From an uncultured Myxococcales bacterium (GTDB lineage: Bacteria; Myxococcota_A; Bradymonadia; UBA7976; UBA1532), in the NCBI GenBank assembly GCA_903847385.1, contig CAINDO010000565.1:1-64000 (forward strand): a stretch of 64,000 nucleotides of DNA, given 5' to 3'. This document shows positions 24,601 to 32,900 of the stretch, in pieces. Position 1 is the first letter of the stretch; each line of letters opens with the position of its first letter. The notes under the pieces were generated by a model. It had not been told where the DNA came from. It saw only the letters and a list, made by a program, of their open reading frames with translations, and ran no database searches. A program made the position numbers and the translations under genes.

Positions 24601-26283
24601 AACCTGAACATGCGGGAGAGCCGGCTGGACCTGCAGAACCTGGTCGTGGAGCAGCGCATCGACGTCGCCGGCCTGCAGCTCACGGGCCTGAAGCTCTCGC
24701 AGCCCGTGCCCGCCTCGAAGCCGCGCTTCGTGCACTTCACCACCCACCTGGTCCCCAACCGGGACGCGGACGCCGAGGGCACGGACGAGCAGCGCCGACT
24801 CTCCATCAACGTGGGCGGCACGCCCCTCGACCGCGCCATCGCCGAGAACGAGCTGGAGATCGACATCAAGGCGTCGCTCCCCCGGCTGCGCTACCCGCCC
24901 ATCGACTCCGAGGTCTACGCCGAGCTCGACCGCCTCGACGTGAAGCGGCTGGAGTTCTTCAACCACTCCCACGGCGTGCACTTCTCGGCCAACGGCGTGG
25001 TGAAGAACTTCGTGCTCAACGGCACGGCGATGCCGGCGGTCGACCTGTCCATGTTCGCCGGCATCGACCTGCCCGCCGCGCTGGAGAAGGCCCAGGCCAA
25101 ACACATGGTCACCCTGGGCAGCGTCGAGACGCACGACAAGCTGTCCGTCTCCATGGCCGGCAAGGTCGGCGTCGAGGCCCGCGTGCGCAACCTGGACGCC
25201 CAGTCGCTGGAGCTCAAGGGTGTGCTGGTCGGCGAGAACTGCCACATCTGGTCCGAGAAACACGGCCAGGATCCCAGCCTGCCCGACGGCACCCAGCTCT
25301 ACACGGTGCAGAACGTGCACCTGAAGAACCTGACGATGCACTCGCCCATGGTGCAGCGCGTCGACCTGGACATGCTCGCGGCCATCGCCGTGGACAAGAA
25401 CCGCGCCCGCGCGTTCTTCCGCGACGTGACGAAGCTGTGGCCCGCCGCCCGGGACGTCATCGCCGCCGAGCAGAGCCCCCTGCACCACACGATGCAGAGC
25501 TACTCCAACGCGGCGGCCAACGTGACCATCGACGGCGTGGACGTCGACAAAGAGGTCACCTACGTCAAGTCCGGGCGCGTGCTGGAGAAGGCACACAGCC
25601 CGCTGACCGTCGACCGCGTGGCCCTGAACATGGGCTACGAGAACTGGGTCTTCGACATCGAGCGCCTGTACATCCAGATGATGGGCGGCGACATCGGCGG
25701 GCGCGTAGGGCTGCAGCTCAAGGGCCTCGCACCGCCCGACCTGAACCTGGTGATGGAGATGCAGATCGGCGGCATCAACCTGGCCGCCCTGAACCCCCGC
25801 CGCGACGTGAAGAAGAAGTACAGCGCCGCGACGGAGGTGAAGGTCGACGCCGACCTGGCCTTCGGCTGGAAGAACCGCGACGTGGACGGCGGGATCAAGA
25901 TCTCCAAGCTCTCGCTGCGCCAGCTCGACGAGCTCTTGAAGTTCTCCGATCCGGGCGGCCGCAATCAGCAGATCCAGGACCAGCGCACGCTGTTCCAGCG
26001 GGTCTCGTTCCTGAACCCATCGGTCCAGTACGTGAACCTCGAGTTCGAGTACGCGAACATGGACCTCGAGACCAAACTCGACGCCATCCCCGGCGTACGC
26101 GGCGCCCTGAACGCGTACCTGGACGGCATCAAGGTCGAGGGCCTCGACGCACGTCAGGTCGTCGAGAACTTCATCGCCGAGCTGAACTTCATCCCGCCCG
26201 TGCGCGAGCCCCCGGAAATCGGCCCCGCCCCGGACGAGGAAGGCGAGACCGCCGCCGCGGCCGCCGACGGCCCGGCCCCCTGA
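21625..26283 (+). CDS. Large AsmA/YdbH-like intermembrane protein
   Basis: The 1552-residue protein has a Pro/Asp-rich cytoplasmic start, one transmembrane helix at about residues 37-60, and a very long periplasmic part of amphipathic beta-strands. This is the profile of AsmA-like proteins (AsmA, TamB, YhdP, YdbH), which form hydrophobic grooves that carry phospholipids between inner and outer membranes. A block of about 100 residues is duplicated at about 629-730 and 769-870 (both with L-G-G-D, then G-M-P, then V-R-V-S-G, then L-G-I-G-R-I). The next gene is a DUF1318-like lipoprotein. The E. coli ydbH-ynbE-ydbL operon also pairs an AsmA-like protein with a lipoprotein and a DUF1318 protein. 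ATG 21625 follows GAGGACG. Function is inferred from fold and neighbourhood. Confidence 0.82.
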   Translation: MSVSLPPFDENDPPPPTDDAPVPAPRKKRKWLRRLVKWSLGGIFGLIGLVLLLLIFLPLDWAVHSIALPKAREMFDQENIEVGDVQWSLTGGFEFHDIRVGPPKGYTKDILTLKRMAVHYDLFSIVGGDFQLREVSLDAPHVFMELKDGKPAVVAMLEKLPPSEPPPPEEPAGPPPKINVILHKIAVTDFRAGFDDGNAKAEFGAVDVGIDGNFSFEKSHIRLKVGVGGTPDGQPNIHVKLAQPNPTTAELEMKTALEVNVDIGAELDKPKVDIDLNLFMVSTKLDAPGLDLPPIKLTARTTAQADVKADTAGIKLLTAEFNGEEILRMKANLEGLKKQNIVAQIEKVRLPFPAFVPYVRPFLPPGSKFELFGEAGLENFLIEGDGEKLAADGLPSVTGRLFVRGFGVDVDTTQAPAPGPDAPKPLVVIPPIAALVKDIGVEIDVGVNPAAPALDAAGLQTAFTAGFTAPPEGRPSAMLKGTVGVGLVDGFGAKVERLALNLAAGATLSGRAPTDVGAALDLQIPVIQADVPGQGKVAMSFGTALQAGGNLRENSFSLDRLTVNVSDTIKVGVDAFVKNMGQGGFAFNTRVEPISIPRALGLAPPGARAKMPAGMALGGSVDTTIHVSGELPPLEELKTLGGDLAKVFALPVKFEITQGFNGLSVGMPGARLGVAGLDGAVRVSGTPADILIEAPANRPLGIGRISKDDLGVVIKNLAIPLKLRFQPGVAGQSLELDTGLRMAFEPGGAKGPKAMNLLGGMTTALHVQGRLPALDRLGSLGGDMGRLLALPVNFDLTQRFQGMSVGMPAKGLKIENLNGTVRVSGRPSDITIESPADAALGIGRIVAEEAGAVVEKLGVPMKLRLLPGGGGPAVDGHAGVTVGRVTQKAKGVRVEGIAAKLTPQIKLPVARALGGGAFDIEKIDVGVQFGLEALSLRQPGKTIRIANKEKGAPGTRTKVVQDQLRLTYDPGVAAAADGNKYPLSIGHTIKLGNLNMRESRLDLQNLVVEQRIDVAGLQLTGLKLSQPVPASKPRFVHFTTHLVPNRDADAEGTDEQRRLSINVGGTPLDRAIAENELEIDIKASLPRLRYPPIDSEVYAELDRLDVKRLEFFNHSHGVHFSANGVVKNFVLNGTAMPAVDLSMFAGIDLPAALEKAQAKHMVTLGSVETHDKLSVSMAGKVGVEARVRNLDAQSLELKGVLVGENCHIWSEKHGQDPSLPDGTQLYTVQNVHLKNLTMHSPMVQRVDLDMLAAIAVDKNRARAFFRDVTKLWPAARDVIAAEQSPLHHTMQSYSNAAANVTIDGVDVDKEVTYVKSGRVLEKAHSPLTVDRVALNMGYENWVFDIERLYIQMMGGDIGGRVGLQLKGLAPPDLNLVMEMQIGGINLAALNPRRDVKKKYSAATEVKVDADLAFGWKNRDVDGGIKISKLSLRQLDELLKFSDPGGRNQQIQDQRTLFQRVSFLNPSVQYVNLEFEYANMDLETKLDAIPGVRGALNAYLDGIKVEGLDARQVVENFIAELNFIPPVREPPEIGPAPDEEGETAAAAADGPAP

Positions 26284-26315
26284 ACCCCCCGAGAACACTC
26301 GAGAACAGGTGACGT

Positions 26316-26924
26316 ATGAACGCCTGGAAGCCCCTGCTCCCCGCCCTCTTCGGTCTGGTCGCCGCCCTCGTGGCGCCCGGCTGCGTGAGCGTCCGCCCCA
26401 AGGTCGTGTCCGAGAAGACGCAGCTGGAAAACCAGATCCTGGGCAACTTCGACAAGCTGGAGAACGACCTCATCCTGGCGTCGTCCGTGCGCAGCATGGG
26501 CGCGCCCGGCACGGAGCTGAGCCCGGCCCATCGCGAGGCGCTCATCGCCGTGATGAACCGGCAGTTCCGCCGCGACGACGTCGAGGAGCTCAAGGGCAAG
26601 AAGATCGCCGGTGAGAGCCTGCAGGGCACGCTCGCGCTGCGCGACACGCCCGAGCTGAAGGAGAACGCCCAGCTCAAGCTCCAGGCCACCAAAGTGATCG
26701 CCGAGGAGAACCGCGATCGCGACGTGATCATGAAGCGCGTGCTGGACATGTACTCGGGCCTCGGCCCGGAGGACCTGCCCGAGGTGCGCAAGATGATGCA
26801 CGAGCTCGCGGTCACCCAGAGCCTGCCCGGGACCCCCATCGAGGACCCGGACCAGGGCTGGATCGAGAAGCCCGATCCCAAGCTCGACGAGGCCCGCCGG
26901 CAGGCCGAAGCGGAGGCCGAGTAA
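26316..26924 (+). CDS. DUF1318 (YdbL)-like lipoprotein
   Basis: The 202-residue protein has a signal peptide ending in lipobox Cys23 (V-A-P-G-C), then an alpha-helical mature part. The segment from about residue 92, with G-E-S-L-Q-G-T-L-A-L and then A-E-E-N-R-D-R-D-V-I-M, resembles DUF1318, the family of E. coli YdbL. YdbL acts beside the AsmA-like protein YdbH and the lipoprotein YnbE. Here a single lipoprotein may combine the outer-membrane anchor and the DUF1318 part. It lies 32 bp after the AsmA-like gene and 6 bp before the CHAT giant gene. The family match is from remembered patterns and should be confirmed by profile search. Confidence 0.7.
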   Translation: MNAWKPLLPALFGLVAALVAPGCVSVRPKVVSEKTQLENQILGNFDKLENDLILASSVRSMGAPGTELSPAHREALIAVMNRQFRRDDVEELKGKKIAGESLQGTLALRDTPELKENAQLKLQATKVIAEENRDRDVIMKRVLDMYSGLGPEDLPEVRKMMHELAVTQSLPGTPIEDPDQGWIEKPDPKLDEARRQAEAEAE

Positions 26925-26930
26925 GGGCCC

Positions 26931-29900
26931 ATGCGAAAACCCGCCCGCACATCGGCCTGGCTCTCCGCCCTGGCGCTCGTGACCGCAGCGGGTTGCGCCA
27001 GCCGCCCGCGCGGAGGCGGACCGCCGGCCCCAGAGCTCATCCTCCCGGCGTTTCGCGCGCCGGCCCCCGCCGCCGCCCCCGTCGCCCCCACGACGCTCAC
27101 GGGTTTCACCGATCACGAGGTCTACGGCCGCCTGAGCCCCTCGGGCGAGATGCTGGCCTACAGCGTCGACGCCGCGGACGACTTCGACATCTGGATGCGC
27201 AGCCTGCGCACGGGCGAGCGCACGCAGATCAGCACCCACCCGGCCATGGACACCATGCCGGTCTGGTCGCCGGACGGCGAGTCGCTGGTCTTCGTCTCCA
27301 TGCGCGACGACGTGAAGGGCGACCTGTACCTGTGGAAGGGCGACCTGGACGAGGACCGCGAGTCCAGCGAGCAGCTCACGGGCCGCAAGCTCGGCGAGCT
27401 GTTCCCGGTGTTCTCGCCGGACGGCCGCTTCGTCTACTTCGCGCAGGGCCCCGAGGGTCAGTACCGCATCGCCCGCCTGGACCTCTCGAAGGTCGAGGAC
27501 AAGAAGGACCGCGACGACCCCGTCGCCGAGACCGTGGTCACGGAGTGGGGCTACTCGCACCCGGCGGTGTCGCCGGACGGCTCGCTCCTGGCGGTCACGC
27601 GCTTCAAGAACGGTGAGCCGGCCCAGGTCGCGGTGATCCCCATCGACGATCCCAAGGGCACGCCCAAGTACGGCAAGCCGCGCATCGTCACCCTGGGGCC
27701 GTACAGCAAGGGCTTCCCGACGTTCAGCCCGGACGGAAAGACCTTGTATTTCATGGTCTTCCACCACGGCGCGCCGGCGCAGACGGTCACCGGCGACGCC
27801 GAGGGCTCCATCTGGAGCATGCCGACGGAGGCCCTGAAGACGGCCACGCCCGCGGACCTGATGGCCCAATCGCGGCAGCTCACGCCCGATCGCGCCGTGT
27901 CCATCCTGAGCCAGGCCCACGAATCGGGTCTGGTCTACAGCGGCCTGCGCGGCAACAACTTCGACGTCTTCCTGATGCCGGCCGAGGGCCTGCTGCCTCG
28001 CGCGGCGACCGTCGCGGCGCAGATCGCGCTCGCCGACAGCTACGAGGACACCTACGGCAAGGCCTTCGCCCTCAAGGGCCTCGCGGCGTTCCCGCCGACC
28101 CCCGAGAGCCAGCGCGGGCTGTACGAGGCGCTGGAGCTCTACGCCGACGCCGGCGAGTTCGAGAAGGCCGCCGAGATCGGCGAGATCCTGGCCGCCCAGA
28201 GCGGCGGCGGACCGCTGACGGACGTCGGTCGCTGCCGGGCGGCGTCGGCCTACGCCGAAGCGCTGAAGGCCCGCGAGGCCGAGTCCGGCGTGATCTTCGA
28301 GGAGGCCGACGCCCGCGCCGCGCTCGAGCGCGTGCAGGCCGCCGGCGAGGCCGCCCGCTCCCCGGAGGGCAAGGCGCAGTGCCGCGTGCAGGCCGGCGAG
28401 GTCCACTTGCTGGCGGGCGACTGGCAGGCGGCGGCGGCGGCGTTCCGCGGCGTGCTCGCCGAGCGGGACGCCACCCCGGCGCAGGCGGCCGCGGCCTACC
28501 TGGGCCAGGGGCGCGTGCTCGCGCGCATGCCCGGCGGCGGCGAGAGCGGCGCCGAGTACTTCCTGGGCACCTGGGACCGCTGGCCCGGCGAGACGCGCGC
28601 CCACCTGCGGGCCACCCGCGAGGCCCTGCGCGTCGTGGCCGCCGCGTCGCCGGATCCGGCGCTCGAGATCGAGACGCTGCGGTTCCTGATCGACCGCCAC
28701 GCGAAGAAGTCCGCCTTCGCGGCCAAGGCCCAGTACCGCATGGGCGAGCTCTACGCGGTCTCGGGCCAGAACGCCCTGGCGGCGCAGGCGATGGAGACCC
28801 TGCTCGACCGCTGGCCGAACGCCCAGCCCGAGGCCACGCGCGCCGGCTTCAAGGCCGGCCAGTTCGCGGCCTCGCTGGCCGCCGAGCTGCGGGCGCAGGG
28901 CCGGTTCAACGAGGCCAGCGCCTACTACGACCGCGCGCTGACCAGCTACGCCGCGGTGATGAAGGCCCACCCGCCGCTCAACCCGCTCCACCGCGAGGCG
29001 CGGTCGCACACGGTCGCGCTCTCGCTCCAGCGGGCTTTCCAGGCCGAGCAGGACGGCGACACCGAGAAGGCCCACGGCCTCTACACCCGCCTGCTCGAGT
29101 TCGAGCCCGAGGCCGTCGCCGCGCTGCGCAAGGTCATCCAGCACGACCTCAACCAGGGCGTGCCGCCGCCCCCCAACGACGGCATGGACGCCGCCGGCGT
29201 CAAGGCGCGCCGCGAGGAGATCCAGGACAAACTCGAAGCGAACTGGAAGGCCCTGCGCGACGACTTCGAAGGGCGCCTCGAGGAGAACGAGGGCGACTTC
29301 GGGGCCATGTACGGCCTGGGCTACCTGTGGACCTACGACCCGGACCTGCGCCTGAAGAGCCTGGACGAGGCCGAGGAGTACCTCGAGGCCGCGGCGGACC
29401 TGCGCCCGGAGAGCCCGTTCCCGCACATGACCCTGGGCTGGGTCAACCTGATGCGCGAGCAGTACTTCGACAAGGTCAAGGACGCCTTCGTCATCCAGGC
29501 CCTGGACCAGTACATGATCGCCGACGGCCTGAACGACCGCGGCATCGACCTGCAGACCGAGGCCGACCTGCTGGTGAGCCACGGCAACGCCTGGGCCGCC
29601 CTGGGCAACGGCTGGGCCTACGCCTACGAGAAGTACCAGGCCCGCGAGGCCCTGGTGGCGCTGGGCGCGGGGTTCACCAACCCCGAACAGAAGGCGATGT
29701 TCTATTTCAACTTCGCCCAGGCCGCCTACATGACGGACCACTTCCGCGAGGCCGAGGACCACTACGAGACCGCGCGGGCCATCGTGCACGCCCGCGCCGC
29801 GATGGTGGATCCCATCCTGGCGGACGGCTACCGCGAGATGGACGCGCAGATCATCGCCCACCTGGCCCTCGTGAATCACTTCATGGGGGACTACGAGGCG

Positions 29901-32900
29901 TCCAACCGCTACTTCGACCAGACCATCAAGCTCTACACGACGCGGGGCAAGACGCACCTGCTGTCGGCCCTGACGCGCTCGGTGGCCTACAACCTGATCC
30001 TGATGGGCGAGTACGGCGAGGCCATCGCCAAGCTCGAAGAGGCGCGCGTGCTCTACGGTCAGCACGGCGGCATGAAGAGCGAGGAGAGCACGCGCATCGC
30101 GCTGACGCCCGAGGGGTCGCTGTTCTTCGGCGGCTTCGCCGGCGACGCCGAGCGGCACGTGCAGACGGCCCTCGCCGACCTGATCTACCGGGACAACCAC
30201 GCGCTCTGGTACGCGTCGCAGCAGGCGGCCCGGCAGCTCGAGCAGCGCGAGGACCTCTACAAAGAGAACGAGAACCCGGACTTCGCGCGGGCCATGTGGA
30301 TCCTCAAGGGGCGCGTGGCCGCCTCGGCGCTGAAGGCGGGGGACCGGGCCACCTTCGCGCGGGAGCTCGACGCGATCTTCGACGACGCCGTCGAGCTTCA
30401 GTGGGACGACGCGCAGGCCGACGGCGAGGAGTTCCAGGGCCGCCCCGAGCTCTTCGTGTTCATGGCCACGGCCATGGTCAACCGCGCCGAGCAGATGCTC
30501 GCCGATCTCGCCGTGGGGCGCCGCCTGGAGCCCGACGAGCTGTCGACGCTGGCCAAGCGCCTGCGCAAGATGGAGGACTGGCGGCAGCGCATCGAGGTCA
30601 CCAACGGCGGCAACCTGATCGCCGACGAGGAGCTCCGCCTCAAGTACCTGAACGCCACGGCGCTGCTGTTCCTGAACTACGGCCGCTCGCTGGCCGCGGA
30701 CACCGGCCCGGCGGCCTCGGGCGAGGGCAAGAAGAAGACCGGCTGGGGCACCTACTCTCTCTCCGGCAAGTTCGACGCCTGGATGCTGCAGGCGAGCTTC
30801 TTCTCGGACGCGGCGGGGCTGCTGCTGCAGGCGGTCACCCGCACGGCGCCGGAGCCCGGACCCTCGGCCCGCCCTGCGCCGGATCTGGGCCGGACCTTCA
30901 TCGTCGACCGGCTGCGGTGGCACGTCGAGAGCCTGATGAACCTGGCCGAGGTGGCCTCGTACTTCACGGCGCCCGATGCCCTGACGACGGATCGCGGCAT
31001 GGCCTACCTCGAGCAGGCGCGGCGCATCTGCAACGTGCAGGAGGCCCTCGCCCGCAACGAGGAGCGCGCCGCGGCCGCCGCCGCCGCCGCACAGGCCCAG
31101 CCCGAGCCGGAGCCCGAGACGGACGAGGCCCCCGAGGCGCCCCCGGCCCCGCCGACGGCGGCGCTCGGTGACGTCGAGGAGACGCCCATCCCCGTGGTGC
31201 TCGACCTCGGCGAGGCCTGCCCCCTGCTCGACATGGAGTTCGCCAGCCGCAAGAACGACCTGGAAGCCGCCCGCGCCGCCGTGAACGCGCTGCCGCCGGC
31301 CGGGTTCCTGGGCGAGCGCTACCGCACCCACGGCGCCACCGTGCGCCACCGGATGTTCGGGCGGGCGCGCGAGGTGGCCCTGCGCGTCGGCGACATGCGC
31401 GCCGTGCTCGACTTCGCCGAGGATGAAGACCGCCGGATGGTCGCGGACGAGCTCGCGGCGTTCGGTTACGTGTCGCCCTCGGGCCCGCTGCAGGCGGCGC
31501 TCGACCCGATCCGGCAGTGGTACGCCTTCTACCAGCGCGCCTGGGCCAACCAGACCATCGAGCCCAAGGGGCGCGAGACCCACGAGGCCGCGCTGGCCGC
31601 CATGGCGCGCGCCCGGAACGACGGACTGTGGCGCGACCTCTTCGCCGCCGTGGACCGCCAGAGCGCCGCCGTCGCCGATCTCATCTTCGGCACGCGCGTC
31701 GCCGACCAGGGGCTGGCCGAGGCGCTCGGCGACAAGGCCTCCATCGTGTCCGCCGTGGTCGTCGGGCAGGAGGTCGTGTTCTTCAACCTCCGCCGCGATG
31801 GCGACCGGCTGGCCGTCAAACACGCGCTCGCCAAGGGGCGCCTCCCGGCGATCCGCGAGGCGGCGTTCTACGGTGAGCAGAACCTGCCCGCCCTGCTGGC
31901 GCTCCTGCCGGACGTCGTCGGCAAGTGGGTGGCCAGCGACAAGACCGTGTACTTCGACCTGCTGCGCCTGGGCGCGGAGTTCCCCGTGGACGCCGTGGCG
32001 GCGCGGTGGGCGCCGGACGCGCTCCCCGTGCACCTGGCCGGGGTGCTGGAGCTCGGCGACGCCTTCCGCGCGCGCAACCTGTACGTGACGGACGGCCTGG
32101 TGCTCTCGTCCGACGCCGTGGAGGGCAACGCCTTCCCCCGCGCCGACATCGAGCGGACGGTCTCCGGCCTCGAGGGCTGGCGGGTGCTGGAAGAAGAGAA
32201 GCTGAGCCTGACGCGCACCGCCGGCCACATGATCCAGTCGGGCATGCAGCTCTGGACGCTGCCGCTGCGCGTGGAGGAGGACTCCCTGGCCAACGTGCGC
32301 CTCGGCCTCAAGGGTGAGGTCCGCGGCCTGGAGGACTACCGGTTCCCGCTGCGGCTCGGCGACCGGCTCAAGACGAGCTTCGTGGCGGCGGTGGGCGTGA
32401 ACGATGGCCTGCGCGGCCGCGACGGCCTGGTGATGACCACCCGCTACCTGCACGCGCTGGGCGTGCCGACCATCGCGCTGGCGCCCCAGGGGAACCTGAC
32501 GTCCGAGGCGATGACGAAGTGGTTCGGCGAGCTGGCCCGCCGCCTCGGCAAGGAGAGCGCGGGTGATGCGTTCCACCGGGTCCCGGTGCCCGCCGCCCGA
32601 GTGCCCCTGCGCAAGGGCGAGACGGACGAGGACCCGGAGGGCCGCGACATCGAGCGCTTCGACCGGGTGCGGCTGTACGGCTCGCCCGGGCTCTCCCCGA
32701 GCGACGCCGGCGTGGCCGGGCTCGAGGCCGAGCGCATGTTCACCGCCGGCAAGGCCGCCTGGGACGTGGCGCAGTACCGCGTCACGGCGACCAACCTGGA
32801 GCCGGCGCTGGCCCTGTGGCGCGCCGCCGGCGACACCGACAGCGCCAAGGTGATCGAGGCCCAGGAGATCCTGGCCCGTGCGCACTTCAACCTGGGGGAC

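Noticed and set aside
21637-26298. A minus-strand open frame of about 1550 codons opposite the AsmA-like gene
   Set aside because: Its translation is dominated by H-V-D-L-E-V-type antisense sequence; the plus strand has a membrane anchor and a duplicated domain.
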